A stretch of 64,000 nt of DNA from Bacteroidia bacterium. Lineage in GTDB: Bacteria; Bacteroidota; Bacteroidia; B-17B0; Aurantibacillaceae. The stretch spans positions 44,721 through 108,720 of the forward strand of contig JACMNO010000013.1 in the NCBI GenBank assembly GCA_014378485.1, read 5' to 3'. The position numbers and the translations under genes were made by a program. The notes beneath the pieces were generated by a model, which was not told where the DNA came from, did no database searches, and worked only from the letters and a program-made list of their open reading frames with translations. Below, piece by piece: positions 29,327 through 39,898 of the stretch (positions within the stretch are counted from its first letter, which is position 1; every line of letters begins with the position of its first letter).

Positions 29327-30865
29327 ATGTTTCAAGAACTAAGTGAGCAAGAAGAACTAAGAAGAGAGAAATTAACTGAGCTAAAAAAATTAGGAATTAA
29401 CCCTTATCCTGCTGAAGAATTTAAAATCAATGTAACCGCTCAGGATATAAAAGATAATTATGAGCGCGATAAATTAAATTATAAAGACATTACACTTGCA
29501 GGCCGTGTGATGAGTGTTCGAGATATGGGTAAAGCTGCTTTTGCAGTAATACAGGATAGTACAGAGCGTATCCAAATCTATGTTCGTCGTGATGATATCT
29601 GCCCGGGTGAAGACAAAACCATGTACGATATTGTTTGGAAAAAATTAATTGACTTAGGCGATATCATTGGTATTGAAGGATATGTGTTTACAACCAAAAC
29701 CGGTGAAACATCCATTCATGTGACTACATTTAAATTATTAACTAAATCTTTAAAGCCATTGCCTGTTGTAAAAACTGATGCGGATGGAAAAGCCTTTGAT
29801 GAAGTTACGGATCCTGAGTTTCGTTACCGTCAGCGTTATGTTGATTTAATAATTAATCCAAGCGTTAAAAAAACGTTTGAACAACGCACAAAAATTATTT
29901 CTTCCATTCGTAATTTCTTAAACGACCACGGAGCTTTAGAAGTAGATACCCCTGTATTGCAATCTATACCTGGTGGTGCGGCAGCACGTCCTTTCTTAAC
30001 ACATCACAATGCCCTGGATATGCCATTGTATTTGCGCATTGCCAATGAGTTATATTTAAAGCGTTTAATAGTAGGCGGTTTTGATTGGGTGTATGAATTC
30101 AGTCGTAACTTCAGAAACGAAGGTATGGATAGAACTCATAATCCTGAATTTACCGTATTAGAATTTTACGCAGCTTACCGCGATTATTTTTGGATGATGA
30201 ATACCACGGAAAAATTATTAGAAAAAATTGCGATGGATTTGCATGGTACTACTGAATTAACTGTTGGTGACAAATCTATTAGTTTTGCCCCACCATTTAA
30301 ACGCATCACCATTATGGATGCCATTAAAGAAAATACCGGCATTGATGTCAGTAAAATGGATGAAGCGGGTTTAAGGGCAGTGTGCAAACAGTTACACATA
30401 GAAATTGATGAATCGATGGGTAAAGCTAAATTGATCGACACGCTTTTTGGAGAAAAATGTGAAGGGAATTATATTCAACCAACTTTTATTACAGATTACC
30501 CGGTGGAAATGAGCCCTTTAACTAAGAAACACAGAACAGAAGAAGGTTTAGTGGAGCGTTTTGAATTAATGATCAATGGGAAAGAAATTGCAAATGCATA
30601 TTCTGAATTAAATGATCCGATCGATCAGCGTGAGCGTTTTGAAGAGCAGGTGAAATTAATGGAACGCGGTGATGATGAGGCCATGTTTATTGATTACGAT
30701 TTTTTGCGCGCTCTTGAATATGGAATGCCACCAACGGCCGGTATTGGTTTCGGTATCGATCGTTTATGCATGCTACTTACCAATCAACCATCTATACAGG
30801 ATGTTCTATTGTTTCCTCAAATGCGACCTGAGCGTAAGCCGGAGGAAGTTGAGACACAGCCATAG
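29327..30865 (+). CDS. lysS: Lysyl-tRNA synthetase (class II)
   Basis: RYVDLI, FRNEGMDRTHNPEFTVLEFYAAY, GIGFGIDRLCML. Confidence 0.97.
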   Translation: MFQELSEQEELRREKLTELKKLGINPYPAEEFKINVTAQDIKDNYERDKLNYKDITLAGRVMSVRDMGKAAFAVIQDSTERIQIYVRRDDICPGEDKTMYDIVWKKLIDLGDIIGIEGYVFTTKTGETSIHVTTFKLLTKSLKPLPVVKTDADGKAFDEVTDPEFRYRQRYVDLIINPSVKKTFEQRTKIISSIRNFLNDHGALEVDTPVLQSIPGGAAARPFLTHHNALDMPLYLRIANELYLKRLIVGGFDWVYEFSRNFRNEGMDRTHNPEFTVLEFYAAYRDYFWMMNTTEKLLEKIAMDLHGTTELTVGDKSISFAPPFKRITIMDAIKENTGIDVSKMDEAGLRAVCKQLHIEIDESMGKAKLIDTLFGEKCEGNYIQPTFITDYPVEMSPLTKKHRTEEGLVERFELMINGKEIANAYSELNDPIDQRERFEEQVKLMERGDDEAMFIDYDFLRALEYGMPPTAGIGFGIDRLCMLLTNQPSIQDVLLFPQMRPERKPEEVETQP

Positions 30866-30938
30866 GCGCTAAACTGAGTAAAGGTAAACTAAAGCGATCT
30901 GATTTTAAAATTTAACGGAAGAAATAGAAAAATAATTT

Positions 30939-31475
30939 ATGAATAAAACAATATTTTATAGTTTGCTTATAGTGGCTTTGGGAATTTTTTCCTGTAGGGA
31001 AACGCCTAAAGTAGAAGAGAAGAAAAAACCTCGTATTTTTCCTGAGTACAGTGAAGCCCTTGATGAGATCATTCGTTCTAAAGAGGGTGTGATCAGGGGA
31101 ATTGATTTAAACAGTGCGGCTTCCGTCATCACTAAAGCTGAAACAAAACAACCATCAGAAGTGGATCACGATTACCTTTATTTTGAATACGAGATTGATA
31201 GCATCACCAGTTATTCTGTGGCTTACAACTTAAAGAATGATAGTCTGGATGAAGTTGATGTGGAAATTGATTGTAATGATCTTGATTTAAGCGCACGTTT
31301 ATTTAACGACTTAAAGACCTATTACGAAAAAAAATTACCTAACCCTACAGAAGATAAAGGCTTTGTGGTTTATAATTGTTTTGAAGGCCAGCGAAAACCC
31401 TTTGTTGTTTCTTTAACAGATAATAGTACTCCAACAAAAGGAATTATTAACCTCGTAATTTACAGGGATAAGTAA
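30939..31475 (+). CDS. Hypothetical lipoprotein
   Basis: Lipobox LIVALGIFSCRETP; no recognised domain. Confidence 0.6.
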   Translation: MNKTIFYSLLIVALGIFSCRETPKVEEKKKPRIFPEYSEALDEIIRSKEGVIRGIDLNSAASVITKAETKQPSEVDHDYLYFEYEIDSITSYSVAYNLKNDSLDEVDVEIDCNDLDLSARLFNDLKTYYEKKLPNPTEDKGFVVYNCFEGQRKPFVVSLTDNSTPTKGIINLVIYRDK

Positions 31476-31477
31476 TT

Positions 31478-32725
31478 TTAGTACCTATAAAACAACTTCA
31501 CAATCCTGATTGTTTTTTCATTTGGATCACGGATGATATAAGAATTTACTTTTTTATTTACGTCTGTAACATAGCTGATCTCTTTCAGAAGTATTCCGTT
31601 TTTAAATTGTTTTTCGGTTAACAAACAATCGTTTGCATCATAATCGTATGTTCTAAGCTGCTCCAGTTCCCCGTTACTATTGCTTTTATAAGTAGCCTTT
31701 GTTAACTGCCCTTTTGCATTGTAAGTAAAAGCGCTGTTTTGTGTAATCCAAGCCACTGTATATTGTTCATTGATGCTGACTGATTTTTTAGAATCATTCA
31801 ACGTATAGATAATTTCTTTGTAGGGCCTTCCTTCATCATTCAGACAGGTTTTTTTATATTGGTTCTTGCTTGTTGTTTGGTATGAGTAACTTTCAGAGCT
31901 AATCAGGTATTGCCCACCTAACCGGAATTCAGATTTATTTTCAGATATATTGGTTTCTTTATAACGTTTTTCTTTTTCTACTTTTTCATCAATGGTGTAA
32001 TCATAATAATAGCTTTCATAGTAAGTTCCATCATTGTAACGCTTTAGTTTTAATAGATAATCGGTATTGTAAAAATAGGTGGTTGAAACAGTATCATACA
32101 CATATTCATTTTTCGTGTAAGTGTACCCATTACTCACTAATTTACGTCGGTTGTATTTCGGTCCTGAATGAAATTCTTTCTGTATCACTTTAATAATAGA
32201 GGTATAATAAAAGCGAGTCAATAAACCAGTAGAATTAAATTCATAATAGTTAAGTAATCCTTTGTCTACAGCAACCTGCATATCTTTTTTATCAATAATA
32301 TCAAAGGTGATAGATTTGATGCCCTGTGATTTAATGTACTCCGTATTAAAAGGTAACTGACTTTCAAACGCAGTTTCGGCTGTTGGGATTAAAGTTTGAG
32401 AATTAAGTTTTGGGTTATAAGTGATGAGATATAAGAGAATTAGGAGAAATAATTTGGTAGTATGTATTAAACAATGAGATTGAACACGTGTGTTGTTTGT
32501 AGAACAATGTTTCGTTAAGGGTTTTTGTTCGACTCCGCCAACTGGCGGATCGAATTGCTTAACAAAATGATAGTGATTGCCTGATAGGAAGTTGAAGCCT
32601 ATTTTTGAATAATTTATATTATGTAGTACGTTCTTCAATTTGTTGAAGCGCCCCCTTAACAGATTCTGTTGGTAATAAGCAGGTGTTGTTTGTACAAACG
32701 TAAATGAGTGTCTGTCCATCAACAT
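31478..32725 (-). CDS. Hypothetical secreted protein; true start unclear
   Basis: Signal-peptide-like [20 protein letters not shown] begins near 32460 with no in-frame ATG/GTG/TTG directly upstream. The ORF 5' part overlaps the upstream gene and a palindrome. Confidence 0.45.
   Translation of the reverse strand: MLMDRHSFTFVQTTPAYYQQNLLRGRFNKLKNVLHNINYSKIGFNFLSGNHYHFVKQFDPPVGGVEQKPLTKHCSTNNTRVQSHCLIHTTKLFLLILLYLITYNPKLNSQTLIPTAETAFESQLPFNTEYIKSQGIKSITFDIIDKKDMQVAVDKGLLNYYEFNSTGLLTRFYYTSIIKVIQKEFHSGPKYNRRKLVSNGYTYTKNEYVYDTVSTTYFYNTDYLLKLKRYNDGTYYESYYYDYTIDEKVEKEKRYKETNISENKSEFRLGGQYLISSESYSYQTTSKNQYKKTCLNDEGRPYKEIIYTLNDSKKSVSINEQYTVAWITQNSAFTYNAKGQLTKATYKSNSNGELEQLRTYDYDANDCLLTEKQFKNGILLKEISYVTDVNKKVNSYIIRDPNEKTIRIVKLFYRY
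32528..32554. repeat. 27-bp imperfect palindrome
   Basis: TTCGACTCCGCCAACTGGCGGATCGAA; a degenerate relative TCTGCCAACTAGCGGA at 814-829. Confidence 0.7.
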
Positions 32726-34631
32726 ACCTGCTTTTTAGCAAGGGCAAATCGGATGGGGTATCGCTTAAAGCAAATATCACATTTGGAGGGCTTTGTTTGT
32801 AGAACAATGACATTTTTTCATTAACACTTTTACCAACAATCACCACTTCGGTTTGCGATTTTAGTAACTGCAATAAAAGTAACGCCCAATTACTATAACC
32901 TGGTCCATACCCTTCAATTTCCTTAATTACTGATTTTAAAAGACTTTCCGAGATATTTCTGTAATGAGCATCTTCAAAATAAATAGATAATTTATATAAA
33001 TTAATGGCCATTTGAGAACCTGATGATGGGATTACATTATCACTCCATTCCGCTTTTCGCACCACTAATTTTTCTTCAGAGGAGTCAGTGAAGAAAAAAG
33101 TTTGTTGCTTCTCATCATAAAAATAACGAAGCGTGTAATCGGCCAGGGCTTTTGCTTTCTTTAACCATTCTTCATTAGCCGTAATTAAATACACCTCCAT
33201 AAAAGCATCTATGACAAAAGCATAATCTTCCAGAAACCCTGAGATCTGCGTTTTATTATTTATGACCCGAAGTAATTTCGAGTTTTCTTTGCAGTAATTT
33301 TTGAGCAAATAGTTTGCATTAGCTAAAGCTAATTTCTTAAATTTTTCATCATTAAAAACAAGGTAGGCGCCTGCTAAAGCCTTACACAGTAATCCATTCC
33401 AGGATGCAAGAATCTTATTATCCAATCCGGGTTTCACTCTTTTTTCACGAATCTTCAGCAAAACGGCATTACAGTTTTTTATTTTTTCCTGAAGTTCAGT
33501 AACCGATAAATGATGTTTTAAGGCTATTACTTTTTCATCCGTATCACGCATTAAAATATAGTTTTCATCTTCCCAGTATCCAACATCATTCACACAATAG
33601 TAATCAGCAAATAATTCAAAGTCATCTTTCAATAGCTTATGCAATTCTTCTTTTTGCCACACGTAGTATTTTCCTTCAATGCCTTCACTATCAGCATCCA
33701 ATGCCGAATAAAAACCAAATTCAGAATTGGTCAGCTCCCGCTCAATAAATTCAATAGTTTCATAAACTACGTTTTTGTAAAGCTCATTAGGATTTTGTTT
33801 ATATGCCTGTGTATATAACTGCACTAATTGAGCATTGTCATAAAGCATTTTTTCAAAATGCGGCACTTTCCAAAACAGATCTGTGCTGTATCTTGCAAAT
33901 CCTCCTCCTATTTGGTCGTAAATGCCACCCCATGCCATGCGGGTTAATGTAAGATCCAGGTGTTTTTTTATGGCAGAATCATTTTCAAAATAATTGTAAT
34001 TCAATAAGAACAAATAATTATTCGGCAAAGGAAATTTTGGTGCACGATTTGGTCCACCATATTCTGTATCAAAAGATTGCTTCCATTTGGATAAAGAATT
34101 ATTCAGCGTTTGAATTGAGAAATCCAGATCATTTTTTTCTTTAGGGATCTCTAATTGTTCTAAACCATCCGTTAAATGTGTCGCATATTCATATGCTTTA
34201 TCGGGATCCTTTTTATAAAGATCAGCAAGGTTTTCCAATATATTGATCCATTGTTGTTTTGGAAAATAAGTTCCTCCATAAATTGGTCTTCCATCAGGCA
34301 ATGCAAAACAATTTAAAGGCCAGCCTCCTTGCCCTGTCATTAGTTGAACTGCGCCCATGTAAACCATATCAATATCAGGGCGTTCTTCACGGTCTACTTT
34401 TATGTTGATGAAGTTTGAATTCATGATTTCAGCTACCTGCTCATTTTCAAAACTTTCATGTTCCATCACATGGCACCAATGGCATGCACTGTAGCCGATA
34501 CTTATTAATATAAGTTTATTTTCTTTTTTAGCCAGTTCCAGAGTTTCTTCATTCCATGCGTACCAGTTCACAGGATTGTTTGCATGTTGAAGTAAGTAAG
34601 GGCTGCTTTCTTTTATTAAATTATTTGACAT
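32619..34631 (-). CDS. Thioredoxin-domain DUF255 (YyaL/SSP411-like) protein
   Basis: [55 protein letters not shown]. Confidence 0.93.
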   Translation of the reverse strand: MSNNLIKESSPYLLQHANNPVNWYAWNEETLELAKKENKLILISIGYSACHWCHVMEHESFENEQVAEIMNSNFINIKVDREERPDIDMVYMGAVQLMTGQGGWPLNCFALPDGRPIYGGTYFPKQQWINILENLADLYKKDPDKAYEYATHLTDGLEQLEIPKEKNDLDFSIQTLNNSLSKWKQSFDTEYGGPNRAPKFPLPNNYLFLLNYNYFENDSAIKKHLDLTLTRMAWGGIYDQIGGGFARYSTDLFWKVPHFEKMLYDNAQLVQLYTQAYKQNPNELYKNVVYETIEFIERELTNSEFGFYSALDADSEGIEGKYYVWQKEELHKLLKDDFELFADYYCVNDVGYWEDENYILMRDTDEKVIALKHHLSVTELQEKIKNCNAVLLKIREKRVKPGLDNKILASWNGLLCKALAGAYLVFNDEKFKKLALANANYLLKNYCKENSKLLRVINNKTQISGFLEDYAFVIDAFMEVYLITANEEWLKKAKALADYTLRYFYDEKQQTFFFTDSSEEKLVVRKAEWSDNVIPSSGSQMAINLYKLSIYFEDAHYRNISESLLKSVIKEIEGYGPGYSNWALLLLQLLKSQTEVVIVGKSVNEKMSLFYKQSPPNVIFALSDTPSDLPLLKSRYVDGQTLIYVCTNNTCLLPTESVKGALQQIEERTT

Positions 34632-34648
34632 AGTTCCGTTATGATTAG

Positions 34649-34726
34649 TTACGAATTAAATGCGAATATACTAATCCGAATCGGCCAAGTGTTTGCACCG
34701 ATTCGTATATTCGTGTAGATTCGTAA
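34649..34726. repeat. Inverted repeat (TTACGAAT...CGAATATAC...CGAATCGG)
   Basis: Left arm TTACGAATTAAATGCGAATATACTAATCCGAATCGG (34649-34684). The right arm (34699-34726) reads TTACGAATCTACACGAATATACGAATCGG on the minus strand. Confidence 0.7.
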
Positions 34727-34740
34727 TTATAATATTGTAT

Positions 34741-35379
34741 TTAAACTAAAAAAGGATTATTCAATCGTTCAAAGCCAATAGTAGTGGCCATACCATGACC
34801 GCTATATACTTTCATGTGATCTCCCAAAGGCATTAATTTTTCTTTAATGGATTTGATCAAAGTGTCATGATCACCCATAGGTAAATCAGATCTTCCAATG
34901 CTTCCATAAAACAAAACATCGCCTCCAATAATAAAACCATCTTCTGAATTATAAAAAGAAATACTGCCAGGGGAATGACCGGGTGTGTGTAACGTTTTTA
35001 AAACCGAATTGCCAAATGAAATCAGATCTCCTTCTTTAATAAAAGCCTTGGGCATGGGACTTTGTTCTGCAGGAATGCCATACATATTAGCTGTGTCTAA
35101 ATGTTTTTCTATGAAAGTCACATCGTCTTTATGCACTTCAGGTAATAAACTATATGTATCAAACACATATTTATTTCCATTGATATGATCAATATGAGCG
35201 TGGGTTAAAATTAACCGCTTTGGTATTAATTGATTCTGAGTTATAAAATCACTCAGTTTTTTGTTTTCGCTGGAAGTGCTGTTCCCCGGGTCCATAATAA
35301 TGCATTCTTTTGTTTCATCCCACAAAATATAGGTGTTTTCCTGAAAGGGCCCAAAGGTGAAAAAGTGTAAGTTTATCAT
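34741..35379 (-). CDS. MBL-fold hydrolase (glyoxalase II-like)
   Basis: LTHAHIDHINGN, LHTPGHSPGSISFY, IIGGDVLFYGSIGRSDLP. Confidence 0.92.
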   Translation of the reverse strand: MINLHFFTFGPFQENTYILWDETKECIIMDPGNSTSSENKKLSDFITQNQLIPKRLILTHAHIDHINGNKYVFDTYSLLPEVHKDDVTFIEKHLDTANMYGIPAEQSPMPKAFIKEGDLISFGNSVLKTLHTPGHSPGSISFYNSEDGFIIGGDVLFYGSIGRSDLPMGDHDTLIKSIKEKLMPLGDHMKVYSGHGMATTIGFERLNNPFLV

Positions 35380-35430
35380 AGTGCGATTAATGATTTTTTT
35401 TGTTAAATTTAGGGCTTATTATTCAATTTA

Positions 35431-38400
35431 ATGAAGCGCATACTTCCTTTATTTTTCCTCCTTATATGTATTAAAACTACCTATTCCCAGTTCTATTATG
35501 GGTCACAGTTGGATTTCGGGAAAAACCGTATGCAATATCAGTCTTTTAACTGGACCTATTTTGATTTTGAACGTTTCAGGGTGTATTTATATGAAGGCGG
35601 GCAGGAAATAGCTCGCTATGCAGCTACTTCAGTTGACAGGCAATTACCGATTATGGAAAAGCGCCTCGATTACCAGTTGGATGATAAAATTGATGTGATT
35701 GTTTATAATAACCAAAATGATTTTAAACAAAGCAACATTGGCTTATCAACCGAGGATAATGGAAACATTGGTGGTGTAACCAGGATCATAGGCGATAAGA
35801 TCTTTATTTATTTTACCGGCTCTCATGCCGATCTTGACAAACAGATTCGTGCAGCATTGGCAGAATTAATGATTGATCAGATGATGTATGGTGGCAGAAC
35901 GCGGGATGTTGTTAGGAATTCTACATTATTGACTCTACCTGATTGGTTTAAAAACGGATTGATTGCTTACATTTCTGAAGGATGGAATTCTTCGATCGAT
36001 AACAGGGTTATGGATGCAATTCAGAATGACAGGTTCGCAAAATTTAACCAGCTTACAGGCAAAGAAGCCACGATGGCAGGACATGCCATGTGGTACTACA
36101 TTGCGGAGGAATACGGTGAGGCAATTATTCCGAATTTATTATATATGACCAAAGTGAGCCGTAATCCCAATAACGCTTTTTTATATGTATTAGGTTTGTC
36201 GGTTCAGAATATGACTATCGAGTTTACTAATAAAATGGCCAAGCGTTATTTTGATTATAGAGACAGCACTCGCAGGAATCCTGTGACAGAATCTATAATA
36301 ACAAAACAAAAAAAATCAAGACATTATTATCAATTAAGGGTGAGTCCGGATGGGCAAAAAATAAGTTATGCCACTAATGAGTTAGGACAGTATAAAGTTT
36401 TCGTAAATACCATTGGTGAGAAAAAAACGAAAAGGTTAATCAAATTAAATCCAAAACTTGAAAGGTTGGAAGATAATACTTATCCTTTAATTGCTTGGCA
36501 TCCAAATAATACGATCGTTTCCATGATTTACGAGCGTAAAAATGTTTTAAAACTTTTTACCTATGATACAGAAACAAAGGAAACAAATAAGCGTAATGTA
36601 ACAGGTTTTGAAAAGGTAAACGGATATTCCTTTTCACATGACGGCAAACGCATTGTAATGAGTGCTGTTAAAAAAGGGAAAGGCCAATCCGATATTTTTA
36701 TTTTTACATTAAATTCAGGTGGAATAGAGCAGATTACGAATGACTCCTGGGATGATAACAATCCGGTGTTTGTGGATAATTCAAAAGGAATTTTATTTGA
36801 ATCAAACAGAACTCATGATACCATCAAGGCTAATGAAGATGCAAAGTTGTATTTAAAATTTTCTAAGAACAACGATGTGTTTTTTTACAATGCACTTACT
36901 AAATCAACGGTATTATACAGGGTTACCAATACACCGGATGTGAATGAAACAAATCCCCAGGAATATAATAAAGGAGTAATCTCTTTTTTAAGTGATGCAA
37001 ATGGTGTGTATAACCGCTATGTCGGAGTGCTGGATAGCTCCATCGCTTTTGTAGATACAACCGAGCATTACCGTTATTTCTATAATTCTAAAGCAATTAC
37101 CAATTACCAGAAAAACATTCAAGAGCAACATATCAATGCGCGCTACACAAAATTTGCAGAAATAATTGTCGATAATTTTAAAGAAAAATTAATTGTTTCT
37201 CCTTTGGTATTGCCCGCTGATCTGAAACCAATAGAATTAAAAAATACTTGGTTTAAATCAACGCCGCGTAACAATATAGCAGATCCTGACAGGATCATAA
37301 TTACTAATCCTATAAGAAGGGATGAAGATCTTGGGCCTAAGAAAACAGACACTACTGCTAAAAAAAATGAAGGTATCGACTTTGAAAATTATGATTTAAA
37401 AGGTGAAAAAAAGAAAGACATTCCTGTAGTTACAACCCCTTCGGTTATTAATACAAACCCTAACGGACTGGCTTTAAAGAATCCACAGGAGGCACCGGTT
37501 AATTCAATTATGGAATTAAAATTTCCTATTCAACAGAATTATTACACAAGTTTTAAAACAGACATGGTTGTTTCTCAGTTGGACAACTCTTTCTTAGCTA
37601 CCAGTTATCAGCGCTTTGCAGGAGGTGGAAGCCCGGTGTATTTAAATCCAGGATTAAATGTACTATTCAAGATCGGTTTAAGCGATTTATTCGAAGACAA
37701 AAGAATTGTAGCCGGTTTCCGTATATCAGGAACACTGGATAATGAGTATTTGTTAAGTTGGGAGAACAGGATCAGAAAAGTGGACAGGCAATTAGTGCTT
37801 CACCGCCAGTCTTTTTTAAAGGTTAATGGATCAGAAGGTGTAACTAAAATTCAAACACATGATGCCCGTTATTCCTGGAAAATTCCTTTCAGTGAAGTGT
37901 CCGCCACCAAACTTTCTATCATGTATCGTAATGATAGAATGGTGTATGCTTCAGTGAGTGACGAGAGTTTACCAAAACCACATTTGTATGATAATTATGG
38001 AGGAGCCAAAGTGGAATATATATTCGATAATACTAGAAAAAGAGGATTGAATTTATACAATGGCACACGTTTTAAAATGTGGGCTGAATATTGGAGAATG
38101 GTTAAGAAAGAACAACATGATTTGTTTACATTTGGTTTTGATGTGCGTAACTATAAAAAAATTCACCGCGACTTGATTTGGGCAAACCGTTTTGCAGGTG
38201 CAACTTCATTAGGGACTGACCGTTTGATTTATTATATGGGTGGTGTAGATAACTGGTTAAACCCTCAATTTGACCGGAGTATTAATATAGTGAAACCTGA
38301 TCAATACCAGTTTCAAACGTTAGCAACCAATATGCGTGGATTTAAACAGAATATCCGAAATGGAAATAATTTTGTGGTATGGAACAGTGAAGTTCGTTGG

Positions 38401-38724
38401 CCCATATTCAAATATTTAATTAACCGCCCTATCCGTTCTGATTTTATTCAGAATTTTCAGATCATTGGTTTTGGTGATTTAGGAATGGCCTGGTATGATA
38501 AGAATCCTTACAGCGAAGAAAATGTTTTGAATAAAAATGTGTACGTAGGCAATCCTGTTACGCTGATTATCTATAATCAAAAAGAACCTATTGTTGGTGG
38601 TTATGGCTTTGGTCTGCGTTCCAGATTATTGGGTTATTTTATCCGTGTTGATTTTGCATGGGGTGTCGACGATCGTAAAGTTCAAAAAGGAATGACGTAC
38701 TTGTCCTTAACAACAGATTTCTAA
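35431..38724 (+). CDS. Large outer-membrane protein: peptidase-MA-like N-terminus, PD40/TolB-like propeller, Omp85-like C-terminal barrel
   Basis: Signal peptide; LRVSPDGQKISYATNELGQYKVFV and YSFSHDGKRIVMSAVKKGKGQSDIFIFTL propeller strands; C-terminus GGYGFGLRSRLLGYFIRVDFAWGVDDRK...LSLTTDF. Confidence 0.7.
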   Translation: MKRILPLFFLLICIKTTYSQFYYGSQLDFGKNRMQYQSFNWTYFDFERFRVYLYEGGQEIARYAATSVDRQLPIMEKRLDYQLDDKIDVIVYNNQNDFKQSNIGLSTEDNGNIGGVTRIIGDKIFIYFTGSHADLDKQIRAALAELMIDQMMYGGRTRDVVRNSTLLTLPDWFKNGLIAYISEGWNSSIDNRVMDAIQNDRFAKFNQLTGKEATMAGHAMWYYIAEEYGEAIIPNLLYMTKVSRNPNNAFLYVLGLSVQNMTIEFTNKMAKRYFDYRDSTRRNPVTESIITKQKKSRHYYQLRVSPDGQKISYATNELGQYKVFVNTIGEKKTKRLIKLNPKLERLEDNTYPLIAWHPNNTIVSMIYERKNVLKLFTYDTETKETNKRNVTGFEKVNGYSFSHDGKRIVMSAVKKGKGQSDIFIFTLNSGGIEQITNDSWDDNNPVFVDNSKGILFESNRTHDTIKANEDAKLYLKFSKNNDVFFYNALTKSTVLYRVTNTPDVNETNPQEYNKGVISFLSDANGVYNRYVGVLDSSIAFVDTTEHYRYFYNSKAITNYQKNIQEQHINARYTKFAEIIVDNFKEKLIVSPLVLPADLKPIELKNTWFKSTPRNNIADPDRIIITNPIRRDEDLGPKKTDTTAKKNEGIDFENYDLKGEKKKDIPVVTTPSVINTNPNGLALKNPQEAPVNSIMELKFPIQQNYYTSFKTDMVVSQLDNSFLATSYQRFAGGGSPVYLNPGLNVLFKIGLSDLFEDKRIVAGFRISGTLDNEYLLSWENRIRKVDRQLVLHRQSFLKVNGSEGVTKIQTHDARYSWKIPFSEVSATKLSIMYRNDRMVYASVSDESLPKPHLYDNYGGAKVEYIFDNTRKRGLNLYNGTRFKMWAEYWRMVKKEQHDLFTFGFDVRNYKKIHRDLIWANRFAGATSLGTDRLIYYMGGVDNWLNPQFDRSINIVKPDQYQFQTLATNMRGFKQNIRNGNNFVVWNSEVRWPIFKYLINRPIRSDFIQNFQIIGFGDLGMAWYDKNPYSEENVLNKNVYVGNPVTLIIYNQKEPIVGGYGFGLRSRLLGYFIRVDFAWGVDDRKVQKGMTYLSLTTDF

Positions 38725-38728
38725 TAGG

Positions 38729-39115
38729 ATGCAAACAAAAAAACCAATGACATTAAACATACTTTTTATTTTATTGGCTGTGGGATTAGCAGCAGGTTTT
38801 TTGAGTGGAATGGTTGGGATTGGAGGTGGGATCATTATTGTGCCGGTGTTAGTTTACTTTTTAGGATTTTCGCAGCATCAGGCACAGGGCACCACGTTGT
38901 TCATGTTTTTATTGCCTATAGGAATTTTAGGAGTAATGAATTATCACAAGGCGGGATATGTAGATTTTAAAACCGGTTTAATTATATGCTCCACGTTTGT
39001 TTTCGGAAGTTATTTCGGTAGTAAGCTATCCATTTCTTTGGATCAAAAAACGGTGAAGCAGATCTTTGGCGCCATCATTATTATTTTAGGGGCTAAGATG
39101 TTGTTCTGGAAATAA
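38729..39115 (+). CDS. Half-size sulfite exporter TauE/SafE family protein (128 aa)
   Basis: FLSGMVGIGGGIIIVPVLVYFLGFSQHQAQGTTLFMFLLPIGILGVMNY is a single TauE/SafE half. Confidence 0.85.
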   Translation: MQTKKPMTLNILFILLAVGLAAGFLSGMVGIGGGIIIVPVLVYFLGFSQHQAQGTTLFMFLLPIGILGVMNYHKAGYVDFKTGLIICSTFVFGSYFGSKLSISLDQKTVKQIFGAIIIILGAKMLFWK

Positions 39116-39273
39116 AAATTTGTTAGTCAAAGGTTCTAAATATCGATTAACACATTACAAAGATATGCGGAAAATTTATCAGGTTAAATACAAACGACGC
39201 TTTTAAGTTTTAGCCTAACTAAATATAATTTATGTTATCGATGTAATTTGTCTACTGTTGGATTTAAAACATT

Positions 39274-39888
39274 TCAATAAATCTTATAAATAAGGCCAAT
39301 GCTCGCCAAATTTGTTTTATATCCTAAACACCCTTCAAAATAGACCCCAAAATCTTTGTAAAAATAATAACGGATTGTTGCTGTGATACCAAAGGCAGGT
39401 AGAATTGTTGATCTGTCAGAAACAGGTGTAATATCTTTTCCATTTACGGTTTTGGAATGATAATATTTAATTCTTACCCCAACTAAAATTCCACTACACA
39501 TGTCTAAATTTTTTCTTACAAAGAATGAATTATGATGCGTTGCTCTAATGGCAATAAGTGAGTTCGACCAAACATTTTCTTTACGACTATTTTGTGCATC
39601 TACATATTCTCGATTAGCGACCCAACTTGATAAATAAGGCCCTAGACCCCAGTATGCATTACTTGCATAAGGATAAATGCAGCGATCGACACCTATAGAT
39701 ATGAATGGCAATCGTTTATAATTTGTAGTTTCTTGTTTAAACTTATAGGTATCAAAGTGTCTTGATAAAGCTCCTGAACCAATATATAAAACAGTAACGC
39801 CTTTTCCAAATGACTGATGCGGTAATGTTACTGTTTGCGAATAACAAAAATGAGCAGTAAATAAAATAACACAAATATATTTTTTCAT
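39274..39888 (-). CDS. Small secreted/outer-membrane protein, 204 aa (last gene of exporter operon)
   Basis: Signal peptide MKKYICVILFTAHFCYSQ; beta-rich sequence; 10 bp downstream of the previous gene. Confidence 0.5.
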   Translation of the reverse strand: MKKYICVILFTAHFCYSQTVTLPHQSFGKGVTVLYIGSGALSRHFDTYKFKQETTNYKRLPFISIGVDRCIYPYASNAYWGLGPYLSSWVANREYVDAQNSRKENVWSNSLIAIRATHHNSFFVRKNLDMCSGILVGVRIKYYHSKTVNGKDITPVSDRSTILPAFGITATIRYYFYKDFGVYFEGCLGYKTNLASIGLIYKIY

Positions 39889-39898
39889 TACTTGATTT

